From Schistosoma haematobium (Eukaryota; Platyhelminthes; Trematoda; Strigeidida; Schistosomatidae), in assembly GCF_000699445.3 (NCBI RefSeq), contig NC_067196.1, forward strand, positions 80,714,364-80,778,363: a stretch of 64,000 nucleotides of DNA, in the 5' to 3' direction. Positions within the stretch are counted from its first letter, which is position 1. The number at the start of each line of letters is the position of its first letter. The translations under genes were made by a program, and so were the position numbers. Below the pieces are notes generated by a model. It saw only the letters and a list, made by a program, of their open reading frames with translations, had not been told where the DNA came from and searched no databases. Positions 38,331 to 50,499 of this stretch are shown in pieces.

Positions 38331-39589
38331 TCCTCCTTGTCTCTTTTTTCTCTTTCCAAATTTATTCACTGTATTATACTCTTTAAATCTTTTTTTTCTC
38401 ATATAAAGTATTGAACAACTCAAAATTTGATTCATAATATCGCTAACTAAGATTAAAGTAATTCTCTCATATGGATAATCATTTTTCAATGAATCTTTCA
38501 TTGAATCTATCTTGTTAAACAAAACAAAAAATGTTTAAATGAAACAAATTTTTTAGTCGAATTGTCTTAGTAAAGTATTCAACTACAATATTTTTGTGTT
38601 CTTATAATATTTTATGTAATTATTAATTGATAAATTATTTTGTAGCTAATTGTTTTCTATTTAGATGAATTATCAAAAAATCTATTGACCTTAAAAGTTA
38701 CCATAGTGATTGTCAATGTTTACCTTAATAATGATAATAAAAAAGCCTCTCCCCCACCCAATATGCATATTATTTGACTACGAATAGTTTATAATTTATT
38801 ATATACTTTATTTTCTAACAAATTTTTTACCTCTAGAATATTTGTTTTGTTTTTAAAATGACAATAGGATTGATTGAACTACTTAAATGATTAGTGGACA
38901 GTATTGTTTGTATACAATAATGCTCTTTTTTTGTCTATTGAATAATACTTTTTTAAAATTTATTTATTCTTCAGTTGTCGTTGCTGGGTTTTTTTTTGTT
39001 GTATATTGGTATTTTAAATAATGTACTGGAAATTATGTCGTTTACTCATTTTAATATAACTTGATATTGAATAGGATTTTTAATTGTTTCAACGTGAAGT
39101 TAAATAGTAACTAGTAGTGGAGGGCCAAAAACGCTTTTTTTTCCCTATTTGAAAATAATCATCTTAATGGACTCTGATTCCATTGTTGATATTCTATTGA
39201 TGTTTATTTTGTTTCGATTGCTCAATATAAATCCACTAAAATACTGAGTCCAGTTAACTTGTCCAGAAGAGATTGATCTCATTTTCATTTTTGAGCATTG
39301 TTATTGATCAATTTCTTTCCTTATATATATTTTGTGAGGATGATCGATAACTAGAGAGATTTAAACCATTGAAAATAAAAATACTTTAATCTCCGTTGAG
39401 AAAAAACCCCGAATGTTTAATAACTTTTTTGATAATATGACGCCTAGTAGCATAAATTGATTTATGCATTTAAATATTTGTAACTCCGAAAAATAATGTT
39501 TTTAACACTTCAAAGTAGTAATCTCAATGTAAAGCAAGCTTTGTAGTTGCGTTAGTTGCTGCCATTACACAGAAATGTAAGACACAGTG

Positions 39590-39590
<1 letters not shown>

Positions 39591-39650
<60 letters not shown>
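39591..39650. repeat. (AT)n microsatellite
   Basis: Thirty uninterrupted TA units, the longest AT run in the window. Confidence 0.97.
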
Positions 39651-39651
<1 letters not shown>

Positions 39652-40325
39652 CCTGCATATTCCTCAGTCTCATTGAGATAAATTATTATCATATTAGTTG
39701 AGTTGTCAGATTTTACGAAAGCGATTAAGTAAACTATGATACCTTTTGTTTAACTATTGTCAATATTACTCATAACTGGTCTAGAACCACCACCTGGTAA
39801 CTAATTGGACGGTTTATTTTTCGTTTTATGCATCGATTCTAACTGATAGATGTGGGTTATAACTCTGAAACTATATTGTTTCATATAAAAACTCATGAAT
39901 TCAGTATATGATTGCTAAGAGTTTTTTTTCTATGAGTTATATGGGTATTTAAAAGAAAACAAACGAAAAAATCTTATGAATGTTTGATTAAAAAAAACCA
40001 CTTAGAAACTTGAAAATCTATTTTACAAAAATAAAAAAAACATTTGAACTTTCTTTCAGTTCATTATCATATTACACATTGACTTTATTCCAATTATCAC
40101 TAGTTTAGTTAGTCATTTACAAAAAATTTTTAGTAACACTTTACAATTAAATAAAATTCTTCTTCTCGTATGTTTCTATAAATAAAGAATATTTTACACT
40201 TTGTTTTATACTTTTATGAATAGATCATCTAAAAGTACATAGAAACAAATATTTAATGTGATATTCAATGTTTTGTAGTTGAATACTAAGTATTTAATAA
40301 TATTTTAAATAGTAACCATACGTTT

Positions 40326-40555
40326 CATGGCTTAGTGTAGGTCACTTCTTCAAAGAACAAATATTATTTATTTATAACAATCTAACCTTATGCAATTTTT
40401 CTTGATTATTATTCAGTCTATTATTATGACCTTTGTGTTTGTCGCTTTTCATCATATTTGTTAATTGGACTATTATCTGACCCATAAACTATTTTCTTCC
40501 TTACCCCTTGATTAGTAAGTAACCTCATTTGTTATTTATTCTCGAATCCATCTTT
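40326..40555 (+). repeat. 190-bp dispersed repeat, copy 2, with foldback-like edge
   Basis: Reverse-complement partner of 1790-1985. Its left edge (40326-40370) carries CGTTTCATG and CACTTCTTCA, which also occur in the foldback at 57784-57990, so the three loci belong to one larger repeat family. Confidence 0.82.
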
Positions 40556-43152
40556 TTGTGATACAATCCTTCCTATCTTTCTATAGACATACATTTTCCA
40601 TATAATTATATATACGAATGTACAGCTTAAGTAAATGATATCGTCGAAAAAAAAATTTTCTTCGTTGAATTCTCTTTTTCTCATTCAATGCTCAATTTAT
40701 TCGAAATTATCAAATCAAACCTTGGTAATGATATCTCCAAATTGGATATTATATGAGGTGTCGGATTTTATTCGAAAGAGTTTGTGTTGTTCTTATGTTG
40801 AAGTTGAGTATTGCAGTGGACTGATCTCTTTTCTTCCATAGAATGTTACAAAAAGGTTTCTTCTCTATTTTTGTATGAAGTTCCATTCTTTTTCAATGGT
40901 CTGTTTCTTGGAATCAGAATTACCTTTCAAATTTTCTCGTCATCAGATTGTTATGAAAATGAATTTAGCTATTTATGTAACGTGATTTCCAACAGTAAAA
41001 ACTTGTGTTGATTTCCAATAGTATTTTAACAAATCAATTTTTAAGTTTATTTAAGACAGTTTAACATTGTTTACTTTTATTCTAAGGATAACTAGGTAGT
41101 TGAATAAATAAAAAAAAACAATACACAAACATTTTCTATAACTCAACATAAAAACGCTCAATGGTAGTTTCATATTTTATGTATAAGTGTTATTTCAACA
41201 ACGCTTAATGTACGATTAGTTGTATGTATTCAACTGTGTAAGCATGTATGTGTGTGTAATTGTGTTCCGAGTATGTGCATGTGTGTGTTAATTATATACT
41301 ACTGAAGTGAATTTACAGGGAAGTCAAGGAGACAAGTGTTTATTTTGCGTGTTTTTGATAGATTTCTCGCCAGTATTTCGTACATTATTAAACCTATTTG
41401 TGATGGATATTTTTCTCCTCTCGAAAATCCACAGTATTCCAATGGGTACGAAATATGTTTTGTTAAAACACTCAGCTTCCAACCTGTACGTTAAAGAGCA
41501 TAATCTCTCTTCGTCTACCTCGGATTGGATATTAGACATGGATCACAATCATCCGTAGTTAAAGTGCGTTTAGCGTCAAACACATCAATTCGTACTATAC
41601 CAATGAGTTACATCTAGTATCGAGGGGAATAAATACGACCTTACTGATCAACAACTGATCATATTAATAGAATGGTTTTGTTCACTGCAGTTATTACTTC
41701 ATCAGTGTATGCAGTGGAACTGATTTTGATGTTCAGATTGGTGAAATCAATGAGCACCATGCATTTGATAAATACGTGAAAATAGACAAGCAAATAATTC
41801 CATAATAAATTGGAGATTCGTTACCTTGATTTCTGCACAACAAGTCATAAAGCTTCACCAATAACAAACAGAGGTAGCCGTTTTAGCAATACAAGCCACA
41901 GGAGTAGAATTAAGTTACCGTAACAACGAAAGCGCCACTTTATTTGGCTAGTCAAGTGAAAGCATGTTGGAATATGTCAACACTTAAAAGTTTTCGTTAG
42001 AATACAATGGAATGCAGTAATCGATTAGGTGTGTTCGACGTTCGTTCTGATGAAAGTGTTAAAGTTTCAGGAATATGATGATATGAAGTGTGTTCGTTTA
42101 TTATGGGTTGAGGAATTGGTGCGATAGTCAAGACAAACGACAGATTAGCAACCATGTTGCAGTCAGGTGGTGGTAAGGCCGTAATTGTATTCGTTTGAAA
42201 TGAAGAAAAAAATATGTGAACGAGATGCTATGTGGTTAATTGATAATCATTTACACAATAGACAAGAGGTTCAGTACACGAATTCTAATGAGAATTATCT
42301 ACACAAAAAAATGCAACACACCTTCCACAAATATTGAACTTTGTCGAATTAAGACTAATCTGGTTTATGTGATAATTTCATGAATAATGAGTTTCATTCA
42401 TGCTAATACTTGAATGTGTTCCAAATGTTTCTATGATGAATTAGTCATTTCAATTATTCATATCCATTAATGGGGTCAAATACTACAACTCAATGCACTA
42501 ATCGTTGATTTTCTTTCCAATACCATTTATTCGTTAAACATTTAAAAGTTAAACTATTCTAATTTTATGGATGATTTACACAATAGAACTTTAAAACACT
42601 GAACTCAGTCTTTTGTGTACTTGATTTACTTGGATAAATTGAAGTGCTTTAGTTAAGTAATGTAAGCGAAATTAAATGATTTATTAAAAAATTCCTTTAT
42701 TTTAAGATAAATATACTCAAACTAAAGTTAAACGTCAGTATGCCTCTTGCATAGATTTCGAGTTCAGCTCTCTCTTTGCTGTAAATAAATTACGAATATA
42801 AATTACTGTCGTAAAAGGATTATTCAAAGACCCGTCAGTCACAACCTTCACAATTACCACCAAGTATTTCTAAATTTTCAAATGAAGGAATCACTTGACT
42901 TCATTTGAACTCGAATTTTTGCAATTTGACTTCATGCTACGATTGTAAATGTCATTAAAAAGTGCAACAAACGTACTAATGACGATAAATTCTATGAATG
43001 CAAACATATCGTGGTCTTCTTTTGATTAGTTCCAGTTAAGCTTCTTATTACACAGTAATCAGTTATATGAAGAATATATAAGTATTTTTGAATAACATTA
43101 TGGTATGTATTTTGAATAAGCTTCCATCATTAATGTATGATAACGTAGTTTT

Positions 43153-43630
43153 TTTTGTGGCCCAATATCTGACTCCAATTGGATCGAATAAATGATTGTT
43201 ATTGAAATATACATACCTCCAACCCTCGTATATTTTTATCGACTCAACTCTTGTTACTGAATAACGGAATTAAAATAAGTCAAACACGAGAATGGATTTT
43301 GTGTATGTATACTTCATGCAATCGTTGGTCTGAAGAGACAATTAGGAAAACGAAGTGGAGAGGAGACTGGAGCGAAACGAATCGGAGATAGCATGTGTGC
43401 CAACTCGATCTAACCAAGGATGAATCTATATTTATAGTAAAACAAAAATAAGTTACAGATATGTGATGAGTAGGATAAACGATGTACACATATACGTTCA
43501 CATAAAAGCAGTGAAGGTTGATAAGTGAATAATTACCAAGTTCAAAATGTGGATTGAGGTTAATGGATAAACTGGTCTATCCAGAAACTAGAATAACGTA
43601 TGTGGGCTTGACATAGGTTTAGACATTACA
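43153..43630 (+). repeat. LTR-like repeat, second copy
   Basis: Matches the right four fifths of 51278-51784: CTGACTCCAA, CAATAACGGAATTAA-like, GAGAATGGA, TAAGTTACAGAYATGTGATGA, ending GACATTACA. The 5' end is diverged or missing and I see no clear target duplication. Confidence 0.72.
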
Positions 43631-44169
43631 AATTCTGTTCAAAAATGATAAAGCATTGCAAATTAAATACTACCATCCATTGTTATATCAAAAATAACAG
43701 AATTTAAGCGTAATCCATCGAGAACATTTGTTTAACAATCGATCAGAATCATTTTCGGAATAATTTTGTTTACTTTTTAAATGATTTAACTTATGAATAA
43801 TGTCCATTGTTTTTCACTTGATTTCCTGTTTGAATTAAATCATTTTACAGAGAGTTGATGCCGTTTGAATATGAATTTCACCGTCAAATAACATCAGTTG
43901 ATAGCTACAAAAAACCGTTCGTAGTTGATTAGTTGTATTTTTATTTTACGAGTTCTCAGAATTACTTTTCAACAGTGAACATCATATCGTAGGATTCTAA
44001 AAGTACTATGCAATATTCCCTAATCTTTAAATGAAACGAAAACTTATATTGTTTCTTTCAGTAAAATATTCTAAACCATAATAAGGACTAGACAAGCATG
44101 ACATTGATCACCACCCAGTGATCAATCAATTGTGATTACATCTCAGTCCTACAGTAGGTTAGTCACGGC

Positions 44170-44228
44170 TCGGATAGCTCAGTGGTAACGTCTCTGACTG
44201 TGAAGCTGGGTGACACGAGATCGAATCC
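44170..44228 (+). promoter_or_regulatory. Pol III internal promoter (A and B boxes) of the hammerhead SINE
   Basis: A box TAGCTCAGTGG at 44175-44185 and B box GATCGAATCC at 44219-44228, spaced as in tRNA genes. This tRNA-like head would drive RNA polymerase III transcription of the element. Confidence 0.8.
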
Positions 44229-44257
44229 GCCAGGGAGCACCAGTTCCCTCAAGATTA

Positions 44258-44325
44258 CAGGTACACCTTGCTGACGAGTGCCAAGTAGCACGAAACCCGG
44301 GTTCAGGGTTTCCTGTTGACTACCT
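44258..44325 (+). ncRNA. Hammerhead ribozyme motif (SINE copy at 44.3 kb)
   Basis: Core CTGACGA (44271-44277), stem II GTGC/GCAC (44278-44281, 44288-44291) with loop CAAGTA, GAAA (44292-44295), stem III ACCC/GGGT, predicted cleavage near C44304 (UUC), and a short stem I (ACCTT/AGGGT). Stem III has one unpaired U next to the site. Stem II differs from the 4.7-kb copy by a compensatory pair. Confidence 0.8.
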
Positions 44326-46813
44326 CCAACTATCATCTAAATCGCAATACATAGTGCCCGCAGTGTCGAGTCACCTAGACTGGTGGCCACATCGCAACAT
44401 GATCGATAGCATTCGATCTGCACTAATAAGGACTAGACAAGCATGACATTGATCACCACCCAGTGATCAATCAATTGTGATTCTAAACCATATCTTTGTT
44501 ACGAATACATAATCTTTTTGAAGTGAATCAACTCTTCATCGTTAATGTTTTTTTTTCATACTTCATATGTAAAATATCCAAATTTACCATTCGTTGACAT
44601 GTAGGCAAATTAATTACGAAGTATATGTTCTTCTGTATCAAATTATTACTATGTATATATACGCTGATTTTTTCATCATTTAAAATATCACTTCAAAGAT
44701 TAATGAAGAAGCATTACAAAATGCATCTTCATGTAGGTTAAAAATGTAATGTGACTAAAAATTATTTTTAACATTCAACAATTGTTAATTATTCATGCAC
44801 ATTTAGATCATTGAATGAAAGAAACAGAATACATATTTCTAGCCGTTTCATACTACCTATTCTTCTTTTGTTTTTGTTTTTTTTTGGAAAGAAAAAGGAC
44901 TTAGTGATTTATGCATGATTGATCTTTTGTTCTTCCAATAAATTTCATTTTGCTTGCATAAATCGTTGTCGTTTAAAATGGATACATTACAACAAATAAC
45001 ATTAGATTTTTCACTAATGATTTATCTAATACATGTGAGAAGATAATATAATAGGACATTGTGCTATTTCAATGAGGTGAATTACATCCGTTCACGCGTT
45101 TCCGATTTGCGTGAGGAAATCGAGTGTCTGTAATTGGAAGTTCTAACGAAACTAGAAATGATTAAGAGAATTTAAATATGAAACTCATCAATTTTTGTTG
45201 AGTACATTTAAGTGTATCGCACCAAACCTACTTTACCCTGGTAATGTTTGAAAAGGATTTTAGTGCATATTCTTAAATGCTTTCAATCAACCTGGGAATC
45301 AGAAACGTTCTGACATGTCATTTGACTGACGACACAAATATGAGTTGAGTTGAATCATCAAATGCATAACTGGTTGTTAAAAAATATATATTCGTCAGAA
45401 TTATTACTATGTTTGTTCAAAACTCCAGACATCTCACATCTGTGTTGACTCAGTGAAATATTCTTCGTGTGATTACGAGTGTACTAATTATAGTCAGCCT
45501 ATTGACTAATATTTCATTGTCTTTTGTGATATTTGTCTCAGTTATCAAGATAATCCTTCTTCTTTTGTCTTTACAACGTAAACCTGATTTGTGATCATTT
45601 GTTTAGGAATTTAGCAGTAATAGTTTTCAGAGATAAATTAAATCAAAGTGAGCTGTACAACGGTCCTAGTGTGGTATGAGTTGCACATTGAGTTGTTATG
45701 ACCATCAATACCTATGTTCCGATTCACCTCGACACAAAACCAGTTTTACATCATACTTGATAAGATTACAATGGGATTGTGAACATGTTTGTAGTCCTGG
45801 TAAATACGTGACCACCATATTCATGTAAGGCTGAAACATTCACATCTTCATCAGTCAGAGACACATTTCACCAAATGACCTTGATATGTAAGGCGACCGA
45901 AACCAGTGATTGGATGAAAGACATCAGCATTTAGGAATTCACTTGTCATTAATATACTTTAACAAGCGAAATATGCATATGCAGGCATCTCATTCATCTT
46001 TTGGTACAATTCGAGATGCATCTTTGCCTGATGTCTGCTAATAATTCATAATATGATGCACAGTTTAATTGATCATAACTAGCATACATTTTGTATATGA
46101 TCTATTCACGTAATCGAGAAACTATACTAACTCAATCTATCTTCAGTGGTTAAATATACATACTGCAGTTTATAAACTGAAGGTTCTATTAGATATATGT
46201 GAATATACTTCTAATGTCTGTGATAGCTTCATGTAGTGAAACGATAAGTAGTTCAGGTTATCTGAAATATTTGGGCGTTGATTCCAATAGGTTGGTTAAT
46301 GCTAGATAATTGCATGGAAGTTCCACAGTCACAGAATATGTGCATTGTATACATCAATTCTGAAGGTGCGTCAATAAAGAACCAACCTATCAATTCATAA
46401 TTGTCATTGAAATATTCTCCACGTTATGATTTACTGACTCACACTCATGATCCTCTTCTACAGTGGCTGTGCACTAAATACGACTCGAAAATTACCTAAT
46501 ATTACATATCAACTATCTGTTTCGATAATTGTTTCCTACTAAATATATTCACTAGCAACGAGAAACGATAATGATATTACCCATCCTGAAACACACCTAT
46601 ATGACGAGATATAAAGAGAAAACACTCTCGGTCTTCTGCACGAATAACTGTTTATTTCAATTGTTTACTAATAATGAAGATGTTTCATTTTCGATTTCGA
46701 AACACTACCACAGATAAAATTACCACACACAAAAGCACACACTGACAATAATATGATAGTGGATCAACCAGTACAAAAGACAATGTGGAAACACAATCTC
46801 AGTAATACTAATA

Positions 46814-46819
46814 TTTATT
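46814..46819 (-). promoter_or_regulatory. Candidate poly(A) signal of the LC8 gene
   Basis: AATAAA on the minus strand about 190 bases after the LC8 stop codon. Plausible spacing, but a common hexamer here. Confidence 0.4.
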
Positions 46820-47007
46820 CTGTTCTGTTTTGTGCTCTTCATTCAACCTATATTTTTTCTGTTTGTTCTTAGAAAGATGAATTACTACAGAAAATTGTGT
46901 TTGTGAAGTTAATTGGGTTACGCTGAATGAATAATGATCAGATGTGCGTTACAATGTTTGATTTGGTTTCTGGTGGTATTTCTCTTGTTGTCTTGACTTT
47001 CTCCGAA

Positions 47008-47086
47008 TTAACCAGATTTGAAGAGAAGAATTGCTTGTTGTCCCAAGTAAAAATAGATGAAATGTTTGGTTTCATGCGTCACATAA
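47008..47086 (-). CDS. DYNLL: LC8 exon 2
   Basis: A 79-base terminal exon with acceptor TTGCAG on the minus strand. It completes the split Ser codon and encodes [20 protein letters not shown] and the closing LFKSG before TAA at 47010-47008. Too short to be seen as an ORF. Confidence 0.95.
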
Positions 47087-48349
47087 CTGCAATGAAGAAA
47101 GGGAATTGGAAAACCAGTTAGCAACATATAAGCAAATTTCAGAACAAGAAAATCTTACGAACTTCATTTGAATCCACCAATTCAGCACATGAAATTCCTC
47201 AGTATTCATAGAATTGCAAATTCAGATTACCGATCCGTCAAAATATATAGTTTGAATTACTTGAGGATTGGATTGAGAAGTATCAGAAATCAAGATGTCA
47301 CTGTTGATTAGTGCTTAGTGGTTTTCATTGTTTATCTTTTCTATTTAACTGTCTGTCATTCAACTAAGTCTGATTTGTAATTGTTACTCTGAGGACTGCT
47401 GCACAATTCATAAATGAATTACTAAATCCAACACTGATGATGCTTTTGATTCCTACGTCCAGTTAAACTAACATCTGTGTTTTCATCGAACGTTTTGCAA
47501 CTACACTAACTCGACGTAAACTGTCCCTGAGTTAGACATTCTATATATAAACAGAGTCAATGACCGAATTAATGCAGATATAAAAGACATTAACATTAAA
47601 CATGGAAGTATCTTTTGATTGATCAGACAGACATAATGTTCATTCAAAATCAGACTGTTCATTTATAGAGAGAATTTAAATGTTATATTGAGTTTCACGA
47701 CATTGAGAGGGATCTCTTCTTAGGTGTAGTTCAAATTGTTCTCTACCATCTACACTTTTATAATGCTTCTTATTTCTCAGTGATTTTGAGAATCATTTGA
47801 TGAATTGAATGAAACTAACATAATCCTGTTAAAAGCTCATAGTTGGTGAACCTTTCTCGTCCTCGAATGTATACGACGAAAATGAGAACCGTTTATTTTG
47901 GTGACACAAGTACGTAAGTGTATATGTGAAGAAAAAATGCATTATATAAATGTGACAAAAAAATAGTTAAATGAATACTGTCCAATGACATGTAGACTAT
48001 TGACTTCCAATAAAGTTACATAATTCCTTATACACCGTTACAAACTCCACATTATAACTTCAAATGATTTCTGTCTTGGAATAGACAGTAAAGGAATAAC
48101 ATTGGTTACATATTAATAATGAATAAATATTTATGTCGAGTTACAAAATATTACTAACCTTCCGAAATTTCTCCCAACAATACAATGCCATGTAGGATTG
48201 TATTTCTTGTCAAATTCTTTCTTAATGAATGCTGCTATATCTTTTTCGATATTATATTTTTCTAAAGCTTGTGTAGCGCAATCAACAGCGTCTTGTTGCA
48301 TATCTTCTGACATATCGGCATTTTTGATTACTGCTTTTTGTTCACCCAT
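47008..48349 (-). CDS. DYNLL: Dynein light chain LC8 (complete, two exons)
   Basis: Exon 1 is complement 48159-48349 and exon 2 is complement 47008-47086, separated by a GT/AG intron (47087-48158), phase 2. The spliced product is 89 residues, the usual LC8 length. It contains [52 protein letters not shown] and AILLFKSG, which match the highly conserved LC8 family nearly end to end. LC8 is a homodimeric hub that binds TQT-type peptides in dynein intermediate chain and many other partners, in the cytoplasm and axonemes; schistosomes are known to have several light-chain genes. The Val usual after YLGQ is Gln here, a small deviation. ATG at 48347-48349 is the family start. The intron shows this is not a processed copy. 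Confidence 0.95.
48159..48349 (-). CDS. DYNLL: LC8 exon 1
   Basis: Runs from the ATG to IVGRNFG plus the first two bases (AG) of the next Ser codon. The donor reads AG|GTTAGT on the minus strand. Read past this donor the frame diverges from LC8 at once (LVIFCNST, stop), which pins the exon end. Confidence 0.95.
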
Positions 48350-49589
48350 TATTATATTTTAAAAGATTTGTAATATGTAAGCGGATAAATTGAGTAGCCG
48401 TTTACTATGCTACCTTAGTAATTTTTTTTCAAATCAGACATTATTTATATCATTAAGTGTGTCATACTTTTGACCTTATTATAAATGCAATAAAGTAAGA
48501 AAATGAGAATTTAGTAACTTGGCTTCATAGAGAAAACATATATATGGAATATTTAATTTTCTACACCTATAATCAAATGACAGGTACAACAAAGTATATT
48601 GTGCATAAATTTGCACTTAGATAATTAATTGGGTGCATAGAATTAGACGAAATATGATTGCATAATTAAGTGTTACATAGCTTATAGACGTACAAATACT
48701 TTAGTAGCTTGGCTTCAAAGATAATAGATGTATGTATATGTATATATGGATATATGAACGTTCTAACACCTATTTCAATTGGCTCATACATAATCTTCAT
48801 GAATATGTCTTATCAGTGTGTCTTAAATCGCTCATTGTAATTACAACAATATCAATCATAGACATTATGATAATAAAAGAAAGGTACAAATCTGTATTCA
48901 ATAGTTTTTTCATATTAAAACAATAGGATACACTTTCTTGACTATTCTAATAATGATGTATAGACTGACTCAAAATAATAGTAAGCAATTGTTTACCCTT
49001 AATGGTAAATTTTGTTCAAATTAAATAGATCTAGAGAAACTGTTTTATTAAGTAGTGATCATAACTAACTGAGAGAGGTTCTTGTGAGAGACTGTGACTG
49101 GTGGAGGTTAACCACGACGGGAGTAATGTAATTATCACTTGTGGATTTTTCGGTATGATCCCCTATTCCTGCTATTAACCATCACTTTCGCATACTCAGT
49201 AGTTAGAACTATAACCATCTTCCTTATCCTTATAATAAACGTCAACTTTATTTATTCGGAAACACCACGTATATTGATCACTAGTTTAAAGATCCCCACA
49301 GGGTATCCAGACCAAAGACTAGTTGAGTGCGATTTGTTTTTGATAATTTCATCGCTAGATTATACAAAGATGAATTCATATTCATTGTATTACACTGGGG
49401 AAAATTACAATCAGTAACTGAATTAGTTGAATAGAATGCATCATATAAGAAATATTATATCGCTTGTGAAAATAATAATGACAGTGATAGTATTTATGAA
49501 AAGGTCATGCGACTATAGTATATCGTCATAACGACATCGTCAGGATGTTGCTAACTAGAATTTTATGCTATTGAGAAAGGATTGTACAG
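48350..49589. other. Upstream region of the LC8 gene
   Basis: No gene recognised. It should contain the LC8 promoter for the minus strand, but I cannot point to a convincing core element in this AT-rich sequence. The 92-codon frame at 49139-49417 has no recognisable product. Confidence 0.45.
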
Positions 49590-50360
49590 GGTGGAGTTCC
49601 ATCGAAACCCAGCTTACGATATGAAGATTAAATCAGCATACTGTCTAACAGCAGGCCTCAATATACATAAAGGAAATACCAACATCTTCAAATACAACAC
49701 AGAGAACACAAACTCAATCACACTCGATGAAGAATTTCTGGAATAGGTGGAAACGTTCACGTACATAATATGGTCAGCATCATCGATGAACAAGAAAGAT
49801 TTAATGCAGACGTAAAGAAGAGGATTGACAAAGTAAGGACAGCATCCCAACAACTGACCAACATACAGAACTCCTCAAAACAACGGTCTGTAAGCCATCA
49901 TCAAAATCAGAATCATTACAAATGTCAAGACAGTTCTATTGTATGAAGCAGAAACTTGCACAACTACCACAATCATCATTAAAATGTTGCAAGTATTTGC
50001 AAACCATTGTCTACATATTATACTCAATGTCCACTGACCGGATACCATCAACAACAGTCTACTGTGTGAGAGAACAAACCAGCTTCCATATGGAGATGAA
50101 ATTAGGAAATGTCTGGAAATGGATAGGACATACATTGAAGAAATCATCAAACTGCATCACGAAACAAGCGCTATTTTCGAATGCTGAAGAGAAACGGAAA
50201 AGAGGAAGGTCGAAGAACATATTGTGTTGAGAATTGGAAGCAGACATGAAAAGGATGAATAGAAACTGGGGCCAACTGTGAATGATTGTCCAGGACAGAG
50301 TTTGATGGGTAATGCTTGTGGGCGACCTATGCTTCTCTACGAGGTGCAACAGGTGTAAGT
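49590..50360 (+). mobile_element. Decayed RTE-type LINE 3' part (second family)
   Basis: Plus strand with many stops and frameshifts: NIHKGNTNIFKYNTENTNSI, LDEEFLE, then [20 protein letters not shown] and [14 protein letters not shown]. It ends GGTGCAACAGGTGTAAGT, like the 3' end of the copy at 56.4 kb. Much older than that copy judging by decay. Confidence 0.82.
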
Positions 50361-50499
50361 CATTAAGTTATTGGAAACCACTAAATAATCTAGTGTAATG
50401 CACACTAAGTTTGCACTAAGATGCATCGGTTTCGAAAAATAATGTCTGCAGTTGTGAGTAACTATCTATCCACCCATTATATATGATTATAAATTGTAT

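Larger units (their letters stand above)
44081..44482 (+). mobile_element. Hammerhead SINE retrocopy, 1.2-mer with target-site duplication
   Basis: A 57-bp end sequence (ATAAGGACTAGACAAGCATG ...) occurs exactly at 44081-44137 and 44426-44482, giving a 345-bp unit. Inside are a tRNA-like head, Pol III boxes and a hammerhead. CTAAACCATA flanks both sides (44071-44080, 44483-44492). This is one full monomer preceded by the 3' end of another, as from a multimeric or circular RNA template. Confidence 0.88.
38331..46813. other. Intergenic DNA
   Basis: No gene recognised. Contains the long AT tract, the 190-bp repeat copy, the LTR-like copy and the hammerhead SINE at 44.1 kb. I see nothing supportable in 40600-43150 and 44500-46800. 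Confidence 0.5.

Noticed and set aside
44210..44446. 78-codon ORF
   Set aside because: Falls wholly inside the hammerhead SINE; no coding constraint expected.
46927..47121. 64-codon plus-strand frame
   Set aside because: It is the antisense shadow of LC8 exon 2, which matches the family residue by residue.
49139..49417. 92-codon hydrophobic frame upstream of the LC8 gene
   Set aside because: No splice signals, no family resemblance and composition like the surrounding AT-rich DNA.
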